This document shows positions 1 through 14,500 of a stretch of DNA of 64,000 bases, in pieces (position 1 is the first letter of the stretch; every line of letters starts with the position of its first letter). The translations under genes were made by a program, and so were the position numbers. Source of the DNA: Onthophagus taurus (Eukaryota; Arthropoda; Insecta; Coleoptera; Scarabaeidae); contig NC_091968.1 of the NCBI RefSeq assembly GCF_036711975.1, forward strand, positions 27,637,001-27,701,000. Reading direction: 5' to 3'. The notes under the pieces are model-generated. The model ran no database searches, was not told the origin of the DNA, and worked only from the letters and a program-made list of their open reading frames with translations.

Positions 1-49
1 AGAAACCCAAGCCATACTCAATTTATAAGTTGTTCCACGCGAAAGGAGG

Positions 50-3000
50 ATGGAAGTAGAAAATAGTAAGTTTACGATTTTGATCTTAAAAAAAGGAAGT
101 GCCGATTTGTTCTAATCGAAGTCGTTTTCTTTCCCTTTCGTAAGCGAAAATTGCTAAAACTGGGGGATATCGTTACGATAACGGCACGGTTTACGTTGGA
201 AATTGGAGCAACGGTGGTTTAAGGGAAGGATTGGGCCATTTACAGTTTCAGGATAATTCCCGATACGACGGTTACTTTCAGGATGGGTTATTTAACGGTC
301 TCGGGGTGTTAACTTTCCCCGATGGAGCCAAGTAAGGTCAAAACGGACCGATTAACCTTTACAAAAATATTTTAGAGATCCCCCCAATTTACTCGTAGCA
401 TTTATTACCCATATAGAAACAATAAACGTAATTATTACACCTATTTTTATGGTAGAAACATGACCGGAATATCGAAAAATATTTAGAAAAGTAGTAATCG
501 TAAAGTGTGATTTATTACAGTGTAGATTTGTTGTTTATTATAAAAGAATCTAAAACGATCTTTGTCGCGTCAGGTACGAAGGTGAATTTCTTGAAGGTTG
601 GTTTCATGGTTTTGGTATTTTTTGGAGGTCAGATGGAATGAAGCACGAAGGAGAATTTCGTGGAGGAAAAATGTGGGGATTAGGTAAAGATTTTGTTTGT
701 ATAAAACGTAATACAATGTCAAATTGACTAGATATCTGTCAAATGCACTGTCATTTATACGACAATTTAAATGTTAAATATTAATTATTATTCCAACTTT
801 TGTGTAAAACAAATATAAATTAAATAGTTCAACAAATCTATTTGTTTCAAATATCAGAAATATGTTTTTTTAAATTTTTAGTTATAATTTACAGGAAACT
901 GTAAATTTAATTTCTTTGACAACACTAAAAAAAAGTTTATTTTAGCTTTATTCTAAAACAATAAGAAATAGACCTATCTAACCCCATATTTTTGTAATCA
1001 GAATAAAATAACGAATTTAATAAACGGATAATTAGTGGTTATTTCCATTTAAAAAAACGAAAATTGTCAATATCTCAAAATTTAAAACCGAAAATTTTTT
1101 TTTGACTACGTCATCAAATTCTCTGTAAAAAAGTGTCCATATAATGCCTTAGTTATAATACTCCACCTATTATAATAATCAAGATGATTGCAACTTGTTG
1201 TTTTTACATTTTCAATTTTGGCCTCTAGGGGAAAAACCAAAGACGATAGCGCTTTGAGGTTTTCGGCATTAGCAGTTTCTCGAAAAACGAGATCATGACT
1301 TGTAAGCTACTTTTTTTCTAACTCTTATAGTTTCCGAGATAGCCTATTCGGACATCGAATTTGAACCACCCTGTACTTCATTATTTTAATATTTTCATTT
1401 CTTAATAAATAGCCAAGAAGCTATCGAATATCTAAAAAATTATAAATATATACAATAAAATCCTTTAAAACGAACTCAAATATAACCAAAGTAGATAAAT
1501 GTCAAATTGACTAGATATCTGTCAAATGCACTGTCATTTCTTTGATAATTTAAATGTTAAATATTAATTATTATTCCAACTTTTGTGTAAAACAAATATA
1601 AATTAAATAGTTCAACAAATCTATTTGTTTCAAATATCAGAAATATGTTTTTTTTAAATTTTTAGTTATAATTTACAGGAAACTGTAAATTAAATATCTT
1701 TGACAACACTAAAAAAAGGTTTATTTTTAGCTTTATTCTAAAACAATAAGAAATAGACCTATCTAACCCCATATTTTTGTAATCAGAAAAAAATAACGAA
1801 TTTAATAAACGAATAATTAGTGGTTATTTCCATTTAAAAAAACCAAAATTGTCATAATATCTCAAAATCTAAAACCGAAAATTTTTTTTGACTACGTCAT
1901 CAAATTCTCTGTAAAAAAATGTCCATATAATGCCTTAGTTATAATACTCCACCTATTATAATAATCAAGATGATTGCAACTTGTTGGTTTTACATTTTCA
2001 ATTTTGGCCTCTAGGGGAAAAACCAAAGATGATAGCGCTTTGAGGTTTTCGGCATTAGCAGTTTCTCGAAAAACGAGATCATGACTTGTAAGCTACTTTT
2101 TTTCTAACTCTTATAGTTTCCGAGATAGCCTATTCGGACATCGAATTCGAACCACCCTGTACTTCATTATTTTAATATTTTCATTTCTTAATAAATAGCC
2201 AAGAAGCTGTCGAATATCTAAAAAATTATAAATATATACAATAAAATCCTTTAAAACGAACTCAAATATAACCAAAGTAGATAAATGTCAAATTGACTAG
2301 ATATCTGTCAAATGCACTGTCATTTATATGATAATTTAAATGTTAAATATTAATTATTATTCCAACTTTTGTGTAAAACAAATATAAATTAAATAGTTCA
2401 ACAAATCTATTTGTTTCAAATATCAGAAATATGTTTTTTTAAATTTTTAGTTATAATTTACAGGAAACTGTAAATTTAATATCTTTGACAACACTAAAAG
2501 AAAGTTTATTTTTAGCTTTATTCTAAAACAATAAGAAATAGACCTATCTAACCCCATATTTTTGTAATCAGAAAAAAATAACGAATTTAATAAACGAATA
2601 ATTAGTGGTTATTTCCATTTAAAAAAACCAAAATTGTCATAATATCTCAAAATCTAAAACCGAAAATTTTTTTTTGACTACGTCATCAAATTCTCTGTAA
2701 AAAAGTGTCCATATAATGCCTTAGTTATAATACTCCACCTATTATAATAATCAAGATGATTGCAACTTGTTGGTTTTACATTTTCAATTTTGGCCTCTAG
2801 GGGAAAAACCAAAGACGATAGCGCTTTGAGGTTTTCGGCATTAGCAGTTTCTCGAAAAACGAGATCATGACTTGTAAGCTACTTTTTTTCTAACTCTTAT
2901 AGTTTCCGAGATAGCCTATTCGGACATCGAATTTGAACCACCCTGTACTTCATTATTTTAATATTTTCATTTCTTAATAAATAGCCAAGAAGCTGTCGAA

Positions 3001-5272
3001 TATCTAAAAAATTATAAATATATACAATAAAAATCCTTTAAAACGAGCTCAAATATAACCAAAGTAGATAAATGTCAAATTGGAAAGATATCTGTCAAAT
3101 GCACTGTCACTTTTATGACATTCAATAATTATGCTATAAATTGACAAAATTCAAGGTAGTTTGTTCAATTTAAACGTTTTAATAGACACGATAAATGTCA
3201 AATTAGAAACCTCTCTGACAAATTAACATTTATAAAGTGTGATTCTCTAAGCTAAATGTTTTTTTTTGTAAAAATTTGTTTAAAATGTCAAATTAACTGT
3301 TTATCCCACTTATTTCGATGTATTTAAGCTTAATAATCTTGCTCTAAGATCTTATGTTGCTCAAAGTGTTTGGAATATGGAGTGGTTTTAACTTGGTCAA
3401 TGCATTTAGCTTAAATAATAGATTTGGGTTGATCCTACAATTCAAGCACAATTCGAATTTTACATTCCCAAGCAACATCTATGATCAACAGTTGCTACTT
3501 TGTTGGCTTTGTTAAGAAGACTTCGAAATGGGCCAAAAGACTTTCATATTAGATATAGTTTTATGCCACATGCTTCAAAAAGTTGTTTACCTTATATCAT
3601 TTTCTTCCAAGATCATTTTTTAACATGAGTTAAAGCGAGATATAAGAAAATTTATTCCATTTCCATTTGCAAATGTAAATGGCCGAATTCTTCAAAATTT
3701 TAGAACTTATTCTGCATTAACTTACTACTTGATTCTAGTATCAAATTGATCAGCCAATAACTGTCCTTGTTGGTTTGGAGCAAAAGTAAGCAGCGTTTAG
3801 ATGATTTTGAAGTCGACGTTGGGTTGGGTTGGGCTTTTGATATTTTCATTTTTTAATAAATAGCCAAGAAGCTGTTGAATATCTAAAAAATTATAAATAT
3901 ATACAATAAAAATCCTTTAAAACGAGCTCAAATATTACCAAAGTAGATAAATGTCAAATTGGAAAGATATCTGTCAAATGCACTGTCACTATTATGTCAC
4001 ATTCAATAATTATGCTATAAATTGACATAAAATTCAAGATACTTTGTTCAATTTAAACGTCTTAATAGCAATTAATACAATAGAATATTACGGGACACGG
4101 TAAATGTCAAATTAGAAACCTCTCTGACAAATTAACATTTATAAAGTGTGATTCTCTAGGCTAAATGTTTTTTTTTTGTAAAAATTTATGTTTAAAATGT
4201 CAAATTAACTGTTTATCCCACTTATTTCGATGTATTTAAGCTTAATAATCTTGCTCTAAGATCTTATGTTGCTCAAAGTGTTTGGAATGTGAAGTGGTTT
4301 TAACTTGGCCAATGCATTTAGCTTAAATAATAGATTTGGGTTGATCCTACAATTCAAGCACAAATCGAATTTTACATTCCCAAGCAACATCTATGATCAA
4401 CAGTTGCTACTTTGTTGGCTTTGTTAAGAAGACTTCGAAATAGGCCAAAAGACTTTCATATTAGATATTGTTTTATGCCACAAAGCTTCAAGGCAATGAA
4501 AAGTTGTTTAGCTTATATCATTTTCCAAGCGAGATATAAGAACATTTATTCCATTTCCATTTGCAAATGTAAATGGCCGAATTCTTCAATATTTTAGAAC
4601 TTATTCTGCATTAATTTATTACTTAATTCTAGTATCAAATTGATCAGCCAATAACTGTCCTTGTTGGTTTGGAGCAAAAGTAAGCAGCGTTTAGATGATT
4701 TTGAAGTCGACGTTGGGTTGGGTTGGGCTTTTGATATTTTCATTTTTTAATAAATAACCCAGAAGCTGTCGAATATCTAAATCCGAATGTTTCTAGTTCT
4801 CGGTCTAGTGTTAGTTCTAGTGGCAGTAGTAGGTAGTGCTAGTTAGCATAAAATATTACTATGTTGTATATTTCTATTGAACTAAAACTAGAACTAACAC
4901 TAGACCTAGAACTAGAAAGTCTGATATTTCTAGTTCTAGGTCTAGTGCAGAGATAATGTCTAGTGTTAGTTCTAGTTTTACACTAGCACTATCATTAGAA
5001 CTAACACAATACCTAGAACTAGAATCATTCGGGTTTAGCCGTCTTGAGAGACGTGCGGCTAAATCTGAATGATTCTACTTCTCCGATTTTCATTCGAATT
5101 TTTTTATTTATTAGGTTTAACAACTTTTACTGATGGAACGACTGGATTTCCAAAATGTGAAGGATTTTACCAAGACTGTCGAATGGTTAGAAAAAAACCT
5201 TGCCCAGAAATAATACAAAGGGCTCAAAAAATCGCTTTTATGGCCAGAAATTTAATTGATACCTCCTCTTAA
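50..5272 (+). CDS. MORN4: MORN repeat protein 4 / retinophilin
   Basis: Exons 50-65, 145-331, 574-683 and 5115-5272 give a closed 156-residue protein; human MORN4 is about 146. The 16-nt first coding exon is chosen because ATG at 50, a GTAAG donor at 66 and the acceptor at 143-144 restore the frame exactly. Four MORN repeats are visible at about residues 22-44, 46-67, 69-90 and 92-113 (YxGxF/W plus GxG pattern, e.g. YEGEF and GFGIF). They are followed by the family's C-terminal tail with CPEIIQRAQK and MARNL. In the family, MORN4/retinophilin binds class III myosin (NinaC in flies) and acts in photoreceptors and other actin-rich protrusions; that role is inferred here. Intron 3 is 4.4 kb and entirely repeats. 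A polyadenylation signal AATAAA lies at 5311. The gene is same-strand with CPE, whose ATG is 321 bp after this stop. The 5' UTR is cut by the window edge. Confidence 0.9.
718..3072 (+). repeat. Three tandem copies of a ~785-bp repeat in MORN4 intron 3
   Basis: Copies start at about 718, 1501 and 2287 and are nearly identical. Each contains the palindromic stretch CAGGAAACTG and, near its end, a transposon-like terminus reading GAACCACCCTGTA (reverse of TACAGGGTGGTTC). A single inverted relative lies at 39771-40270 in PHTF intron 8, so the unit derives from a dispersed mobile repeat that was tandemly amplified here. No coding potential was seen. Confidence 0.85.
2960..4770 (+). repeat. Pair of ~880-bp direct repeats in MORN4 intron 3
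   Basis: The sequence from about 2960 is repeated from about 3838 with small indels. It shares its first ~110 bp with the 785-bp unit upstream and then diverges. Short ORFs in it are not conserved between the two copies. It is non-coding as far as I can see. Confidence 0.75.
4776..5075. repeat. Palindromic CTAG/GTTTAGCCG repeat cluster
   Basis: Two kinds of inverted repeat alternate. One is built on AGTGTTAGTTCTAG and its complement. The other is built on CGGGTTTAGCCG, a short GTCT/AGAC loop, and CGGCTAAA. The same family occurs at 22607, 39711, 44150, 45058, 46139-48300 (interrupted), 50180 and 63765. Here it ends 40 bp before the last MORN4 acceptor. Confidence 0.8.
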
Positions 5273-5429
5273 TTATTAATTGTGTTCGTGATTTTGTCAA
5301 AAATGACATTAATAAAAATTGATTAATCAATTCGTGTTAAATTTAGCTTGTCCCAAAAATAACCCTATCATATACTTGGAAGAAATAAAAATACTTATCA
5401 AGTCAATCAAAAAAATATCGCCCACGTCT

Positions 5430-5593
5430 CTCACACTGAAAATCCATAAGCTTTTCGCAAGTTCGAATGACGTCGAAGCGCTTGCGCGGCGGTGTAATTT
5501 TCATTCACAACGTTCGTTTTCCAGCGGCGGCGCGGCGCGAACGATATTGGCAAGTTTTCCACGAGTGTCGGGCTCATTTTAGGCGCGACAGCC
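5430..5593 (+). promoter_or_regulatory. GC-rich promoter region of the CPE gene
   Basis: This block just upstream of the CPE ATG is far richer in GC and CpG (runs such as GCGCTTGCGCGGCGG) than the surrounding ~30% GC sequence. Antisense and overlapping ORFs through it are by-products of this composition. No TATA box was seen. The role is inferred from position and composition only. Confidence 0.4.
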
Positions 5594-8500
5594 ATGTTCT
5601 TAACAACCACTAGCGTTTCCAATATTTTGATCATCCTCTCGCTCATCGCAACATCATCACAATTCCAATTTAAACATCACACCAATGAAGAATTGATCGA
5701 AACCCTTGAAAACGTCCATAGAAGATGTCCGAACGTAACAAGAATTTATACTTTAAGCGAGCCGTCTGTTCGTGGAGTTCCTTTATACGTCATTGAGTTT
5801 TCAGCAAAACCTGGAAGACATCAAATATGTAAGTTAATTAATTTTTATTTTTAATTCATAATGGAGAATTATAAAAGGGTTAGTTTTTAATTTGTGGTGG
5901 AGCTAAAGGGGTATTAAAAGTTCTAAAAGTGTTCGAGAGTAATTTAATCGTCCATAAAAGTTTTTTTGCCACTTTCAAAACGAAACTTTTTAAAGGGAGT
6001 AAAACTAATTATCCACACAAAGAGGGGGAAAAGGTTTAAGTGTACAAAATGAGTTTAGAAATTGATCTCCTCTTTCAAATAAAATTAGCCATCCAATTTA
6101 AAGAAGCTGATGTGGTAGAAAAATTTTCCCTTTAAATCTCGACTTTAGAAGACGAAGAGGAATTGAAGTAAATGAAAAGATTACTCTGATTTTTATTATT
6201 TTCTTATCACAATCAATTTAAGTTAACTAGGCGATAAATCATTAAAATTTTTTCGAAATAAACCGGAAATTTATTGATATAATCAACAATTCATCTCATT
6301 TCGAAACTAATGATTTTATTCGAGTTCATTATTCATTTCCATGACAAAAAAGAAACACAAATTGCATGAGTACAAAACCAGGATAACAAAGGGAGACGAT
6401 TTGTGAAAAAAGTGACCTAAAAAACGATTGGGGTGATAAAACAAAAACGAGGTATTGTTACGAACCGTATCTATTACGGTGTGGTTTGGATTTGCAAACG
6501 GGTTTTGTGGAAATAAAACATTCGTCACTCGAGAGATACCAATACAGCTCGAAGAGTAATATCTCGAGAGCTTTAAGGGTGGAGAAAATGTTGTTTAAGA
6601 TGAAATATGGGTGGAAATAAAGTTTGAACAGAGATAATTAAGAGATAATCGTCACGATTCAAAAAGAAAAACATTTTCTTTCTTTTTTGTTGAATTATTT
6701 TCCGTGGATTATTCTCGTGTGAACTGTGGTTTTGGTCCGGAAGTGTCCTGGACGCAAATTTATGATTCGATTTTGCGTCGTCGCAATTTTCATCCCAGAC
6801 CGTTTGCGGTAATGCGATTTTCCCCGGGAAACGAACGTTCCCCGTGTTAGAAAATCGTCCGGGAAAACCGTCTGCGGCTTGATTTACTGTCCGCAACCAT
6901 CGGGCGAATTGGATTCTATTCCATGCTAATTTTCCAATCGAATTATTTTCATTGCAAAAATAGTTTCCCTCCAATTATTCAGAAACTTCAAAATGACAAG
7001 ATAATATATTAAAATGACAGTTTAATGTCACGATGACAAATTCAAATGTCATAATACAGGTACCTACTTAATATAGTGTTCATAATCCTAAAAATATTAA
7101 GCATCATGAATTTGCAATTTCATTTTCAGTTAAGTGCTATAAAGAAGCTTTACTTTTTAGTAACTGTTATTTATAAAACTTTCTCTTTATTTTCTTCTAA
7201 CCATTCACATCGCTCCATTTTATCACAATAATCATCATTGTTATTACAAAGCTTTTTTGTATGGGGTGATCATCGTTCGAAAATTCGTTTCCACATCTCT
7301 AACCCAAACTCGTTCTGAAAATTTAATAATACATAATTAAAATAAATTTGACGTTATAAAAAGTGAGGTTATGAAAAAATAAAAACTTCAATGATTAATT
7401 TTAAAGAAAAAAACACTTCGTGATACCTACATCCACTTTAAATAAATAATTTAGGTCTTCAAAAACGTATTTTGATGGGTTGTTTAGTTCAATTAAACAT
7501 TTCTTTATCAAATTCGATGATTTTAAGGAATAAAATTTAAACGTCAAAATGACAAGATAATATATTAAAATGACAGTTTAATGTCAAGATGGCAAGTTCA
7601 AATGTCATAATACAGGTACCTACGTAATATAGTGTTTGAATTTCCAATTTCATTTTCAGATAAGTGCTATAAACAAGTTTTACTTCTTACTAACTGTTAT
7701 TTATAAAACCTTACTTTTATTTCTCTTTATTTTCTTCTAACCATTCACATCGCTCCATTTTATCACAATAATCATCATTGATATTACAAAGCTTTTTTGT
7801 ATGGGGTGATCATCGTTCGAAAATTCGTTTTCACATCGCCAACAAAAGTTCGTTCTGAAAATTTAATAATAATTAAAATAAAGCGATAAAAATAAATTTG
7901 ACGTTATAAAAAAGTGAGGTTATGAAAAAATAAAAACTTGAATGATTAATTTTAAAGAATAAATCACTTCGTGATACCTACATTCACTTTATATAAATAG
8001 TTTAAGTCTTCAAAAACGTATTTTGATGGGTTGTTCAGTTCAATTAAACATTTCTTTATAAAATTTGATGATTTTAAGGAATAAGATTTAAACGTTAAAA
8101 TATTGAGACTTAGTACGCATGGTTAACGCTAGATGGAGTTAATTTCCGATATAAATTTTATTTATAAAATAATAAATAAAGAAATCACATTTTAATTAGA
8201 ATCAATTAATTGATTTTTTTTATTCAATTAATGTTTATTTTGTAAAAGATCTCAATTTTACGAAGAACATAATTAAAATAAATTTGACGTTATAAAAAGT
8301 GAGGTTAAGAAAAAATAAAAACTTCAATGATTAATTTTAAAGAAAGAAACACTTCGTCATACTTACATCCACTTTAAATAAATAGTTTAGGTCTTCAAAA
8401 TCGTATTTTGATGGGTTATTTACTTCAATTAAACATTTCTTTATCAAATTCGATGATTTTAAGGAATAAGATTTAAACGTCAAAATGACAAGATAATATA

Positions 8501-11500
8501 TTAAAATGACAGTTTAATGTCAAGATGACAAGTTCAAATGTCATAATACAGGTACCTACGTAATATAGTGTTTGAATTTCCAATTTCATTTTCAGATAAG
8601 TGCTATAAACAAGTTTTACTTCTTAGTAACTGTTACTTATAAAACCTTACTTTTATTTCTCTTTATTTTCGTCTAACCATTCACATCGCTCCATTTTATC
8701 ACAATAATCATTATTGATATTACAAAGCTTTTTTGTATGGGGTGATCATCGTTCGAAAATTCGTTTCCACATCGCTAACCTAAGTTCGTTCTGAAAATTT
8801 AATAATACATAATTAAAATAAATTTGACGTTATAAAAAAGTGAGGTTATGAAAAAATAAAAACTTGAATGATTAATTTTAAAGAAAAAATCGCTTCGTGA
8901 TACTTACATTCACTTTATACAAATAGTTTAGGTCTTCAAAAACGTATTTTGATGGGTTGTTCAGTTCAATTAAACATTTCTTTATAAAATTTGTTGATTT
9001 TAAGGAATAAGATTTAAACGTCAAAATATCGAGACTTAGTACGCGTGGTTAACGCTAGATGGAGTTAATTTCCGATAAAAATTTTATTTATAAAATAATA
9101 AATAAAGAAATCACATTCTAATTAGAATCAATTAATTGATTTTTTTTATTCAATTAATGTTTATTTTGAAAAAGATTTCAATTTTACGAAGAAATTCTGG
9201 TCAAATTAATGTCAAATTTAATTTAATAATGATGATTACCGCTAGGTGGGGTATTTATATCATTTATTTTAATTATTTATTCTTAAAAATTAATATTTTT
9301 CAACTCAATTTGTTTTATTTATTAAATTGATTTATAATCAAATTATTTATGGCATTATTTCTTTTATAATTCGTTATATATTTATTTTTTGTATGTACTC
9401 GTTAAAAAAGACTATTTTATTCGTAGCATCGGTGGTTCAATGGTAGAATGCTCGCCTGCCACGCGGGCGATCCGGGTTCGATTCCCGGCCGATGCATTTT
9501 TTTTTCTTTTTTTAAATTTATTATAAACATAACATTATTAATTATTACATTAAATATATTAATGAGGATTCGTTATAAATAAATAAAACATTTTTTAGAG
9601 TCTAATATTCCCATCTAAATGGGTTAAACACAATTCGTTTTTCAATCCGGCAAAAAACAGCCACAGAAAAGTTAAAACGACCATCTCTCATCGTGATTTA
9701 CCACTTCTGTAAACAAATTTCCATTCTACTCTAAAACTTTAAACGTAAATCATCTCGAATTGTGGAGATATCACGAAATTAACATCATAAATTAATTAAG
9801 GCGTTCTGAATACCTAAAATGAAACCATTTTTGTTCAACTTTAATGGTTTAAAGCAAAATTGTTTAGAAATGTACATGTAAAATAAAGTTGCATGTTTTG
9901 AATTCTTGTTCTACATATTTCAGTTGATAGCTAACCATTAAGAAAGGTCGTTCAATGGATATGTTCGTGACATCTTTCTTTTATTCCTTTTTATATATTT
10001 TTTAACCATTCGCGCATCGAAAGCATATTTCCGCCCTATTTACGTCGAGTTTACGTCACAGCTGTTGTGCTGAAAACGACAGCTGGATAAAACCTTTTTT
10101 ATTCTCCTCAATTTATTCAAATCGATATCTCATTAAATGATAACTTAATAATAATAAAACTATTTATTTTTATCTTCTTTATAGTAACACCTGAATTCAA
10201 ATACATTGGAAATATGCATGGAAATGAAGTGTTGGGTAGAGAAATGTTGCTGGCTTTAATAACATATCTCTGCGATCAATATTTGATACGTGACAAAGAA
10301 ATAACGACGTTATTATCGATGACAAGGATTCATATTTTGCCTTCGATGAATCCCGATGGGTGGCAAAGAGCTACGGACACAGTAACTAATCTAATCTCGA
10401 TTACAAAAATATATTTAAATAATTAATTTTATTTTTAGGGAGGTAAAGATTACTTAATAGGTCGCCCGAATAATAATTCGGTCGATTTAAATCGAAATTT
10501 CCCCGATTTAAATAAAATTATGTACAGTAACGAACGAAATATGGTCGATCATAATAATCATTTATTACAAGAAATCGATAAATTGAGTCAACCCGTAAAT
10601 AAATATTAATTTCTTAATACAATAAACATTTTAATTAACGCATTTTTAGCTCCAACCCGAAACGAGAGCAGTAATTCGTTGGATAATGTCGATACCATTC
10701 GTTTTAAGTTCAAATCTACACGGTGGCGATTTAGTTGCAAATTATCCCTACGACGAAAGTAGATCGGGAAAACCAAGCGGTCAATACGCCAAAACACCCG
10801 ATGATGACACATTTCGTCATTTAGCTTTAAGTTATTCAACTTATCATAAAGATATGGCCGATCCCAGTCGGAAAGGTTGTGGAGATTCCGATTCGGATAA
10901 CTTTGCGAAAGAAGGTGGGATAACGAATGGAGCGAAATGGTACAGTTTAGAAGGCGGCATGCAAGATTTTAATTATTTATCGAGCAACGATTTCGAAATC
11001 ACCTTGGAATTGGGTTGTCAAAAATATCCGCCGGGTGGACAATTGCAAAATGAGTGGCATAAAAATAAAAACGCTTTAATGAATTTCATGTGGCAAACTC
11101 ATCTTGGAATTAAAGGAATTGTTTATAGTACGGCTAGTAAACAACCAATTAGTAATGCTATTATTCATGTAAAGAATATAACTAATGGAATGGAGAAAGA
11201 TATCGAACATGATATAACATCCGGTAATTAAAAAATACTCCTTTTGTCCCAAATTATGGCATACAAAACTTTAGAAACTGCTTTATTGTATTTGTAAAAT
11301 TGTTTTTTGTTGCAAAAATTGTTATTGGCGATGTTTGGTGCTGCAAAAATTGAATAGCATTGAAGAAGCCAAGGTCTAAAACATTCAAATCAGGACTATT
11401 CGGTGGCTATGATTTGAATTTAATACACCATCCATCTCTTGATCCTTCATCCAGCAATTCTGCATCGTTTTCATAAGAATGCGGTTTTGCATTATCGATA

Positions 11501-14500
11501 ATCATCTTTTTGCGTTCTTCTGCGTTAATAGAGTCGATGTTTTTGGTCACCATTGTTCCTCTTGCACAGTTCTTGCTGTTTCTTTTTAGCCACAGTCCTA
11601 TTTTGCCGTTGAAATACTGTTTTCTGGCACTGTCATAACGTGGTCTGGCCACTGCAGCCATAAACATAACGTTAGTGATGAATAGTTTATAAATTTTTGA
11701 AATGATCGACAATTTTTTCGAATTTTGCAATTTTCCGATTAAGTTTTAAAAATTCGTATAAAATCCATTTCTTGGAATATGAGTTTGAAAATTTCTCAAA
11801 GTGTTGATAAAAGTGTCCTCTTTCCAATAAACCAACCCGTTTTGAAAAATAACTTTTAGTTTTTGAGAAAACAATACTTGAAGTTTTGATTAAATTTTCG
11901 ATGTTGCAATTTTCATCGATAATTTTCAAAATTCGCTATAAAATTAATTTCCTGAAGGATCCTTGTGGAAATATCATCAATTATTAATTAAAGTATCCTC
12001 TTTTTAATGCAAAAAACCGTTTTGGAAAATCACTTTTAGTTCTTGAGAAATAAATTTTATTAATCGACAATTTTTTCGAATTTTGCAATTTTTGCCGATT
12101 AAGTTTTAAAAATTCGTATAAAATCCATTTCTTGGAATATGAGTTTGAAAATTTCCAAAAGTGTTAATAAAAGTGTCCTCTTTCCAATGAACCAACCCGT
12201 TTTGAAAAATAACTTTTAGTTTTTGAGAAAACAATATTTGAAGTTTTGATAAAATTTTCGATGTTGCAATTTTCATCGATAACTTTCAAAATTCGCTATA
12301 AAATTAATTTCTTGAAGCATCCTTGTGGAAATATCACCAATTATTTATTAAAGTATCCTCTTTTTAATGCAAAAAGCCGTTTTGGAAAATCACTTTTAGT
12401 TCTTGAGAAATAAATTTTTTTAATCGAAAATTTTTTCGAATTTTACATATTTCGCCAATTAAGTTTTAAAAATTCGTATAAAATCCATTTCTTGGAATAT
12501 GAGTTTGAAAATTTCCAAAAGTGTTAATAAAAGTGTCCTCTTTCCAATGAACCAACCCGTTTTGAAAAATAACTTTTAGTTTTTGAGAAAACAATACTCG
12601 AAGTTTTGATAAAATTTTCGATGTTGCAATTTTCATCGATAATTTTCAAAATTCGCTATAAAATTAATTTCTTGAAGGATCCTTGTGGAAATATCATCAA
12701 TTATTAATTAAAGTATCCTCTTTTTAATGCAAAAAACCGTTTTGGAAAATCACTTTTAGTTCTTGAGAAATAAATTTTTTTAATCGACAATTTTTTCGAT
12801 TTTTGCATATTTCGCCGATTAAGTTTTAAAAATTCATATAAAATCCATTTCTTGGAATATGAATTTCAAAATTTCCCAAAATGTTAATAAGAGTGTCCTC
12901 TTTCCAATGAACCAACCCGATTTGAAAAATAACTTTTAGTTTTTGAGAAAACAATATTTGAAGTTTTGATAAAATTTTCGATGTTGCAATTTTCATCGAG
13001 AACTTTCAAAATTTGCTATAAAATTAATTTCTTGAAGGATCCTTGTGGAAATATCACCAATTATTAATTAAAGTATCCTCTTTTTAATGCAACAAGCCGT
13101 TTTGAAAAATCACTTTCAGTTCTTGAGAAATAAATTTTTGAAATAATCGACAATTTATTCGAATTTTGCATATTTCGCCAATTAAGTTTTAAAAATTCGT
13201 TAAAATCCAATTCTTAGAATATGAATTTGAAAATTTCCCAAAGTGTTAATAAAACTGTCCTCTTTCCAATAAACCAACCCGCTTTGAAAAATAACTTTTA
13301 GTTTTTGAGAAAACAATACTTGAAGATTTGATAAAATTTTCGATGTTGCAATTTTCATCGATAATTTTCAAAATTCGCTATAAAATTAATTTCTTGAAGG
13401 ATCCTAGTGGAAATATCATCAATTATTAATTAAAGTATCCTCTTTTTAATGCAAAAAACCGTTTTGGAAAATCACTTTTAGTTCTTGAGAAATAAATTTT
13501 TTTAATCGACATTTTTTTCGAATTTTGCAATTTTTGCCAAGTAAGTTTTAAAAATTCGTATAAAATCCATTTCTTGGAATATGAGTTTGAAAATTTCCCA
13601 AAGTGTTAATAAAAATGTCCTCTTTCCAATGAACCAACCCGTTTTGAAAAATAACTTTTAGTTTTTGAGAAAACTATATTTGAAGTTTTGATAAAATTTT
13701 CGATGTTGCAATTTTCATCGATAATTTTCAAAATTCGCTATAAAATTAATTTCTTGAAGGATCCTTGTGGAAATATCATCAATTATTAATTAAAGTATCC
13801 TCTTTTTAATGCAAAAAACCGTTTTGGAAAATCACTTTTAGTTCTTGAGAAATAAATTTTTTTAATCGACAATTTTTTCGATTTTTGCATATTTCGCCGA
13901 TTAAGTTTTAAAAATTCATATAAAATCCATTTCTTGGAATATGAATTTCAAAATTTCCCAAAATGTTAATAAGAGTGTCCTCTTTCCAATGAACCAACCC
14001 GATTTGAAAAATAACTTTTAGTTTTTGAGAAAACAATATTTGAAGTTTTGATAAAATTTTCGATGTTGCAATTTTCATCGAGAACTTTCAAAATTTGCTA
14101 TAAAATTAATTTCTTGAAGGATCCTTGTGGAAATATCACCAATTATTAATTAAAGTATCCTCTTTTTAATGCAACAAGCCGTTTTGAAAAATCACTTTCA
14201 GTTCTTGAGAAATAAATTTTTGAAATAATCGACAATTTATTCGAATTTTGCATATTTCGCCAATTAAGTTTTAAAAATTCGTTAAAATCCAATTCTTAGA
14301 ATATGAATTTGAAAATTTCCCAAAGTGTTAATAAAACTGTCCTCTTTCCAATAAACCAACCCGCTTTGAAAAATAACTTTTAGTTTTTGAGAAAACAATA
14401 CTTGAAGATTTGATAAAATTTTCGATGTTGCAATTTTCATCGATAATTTTCAAAATTCGCTATAAAATTAATTTCTTGAAGGATCCTAGTGGAAATATCA

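Noticed and set aside
5431-5646. 71-codon minus-strand frame over the CPE start
   Set aside because: It overlaps the CPE signal peptide exon and the GC-rich promoter; no known similarity.
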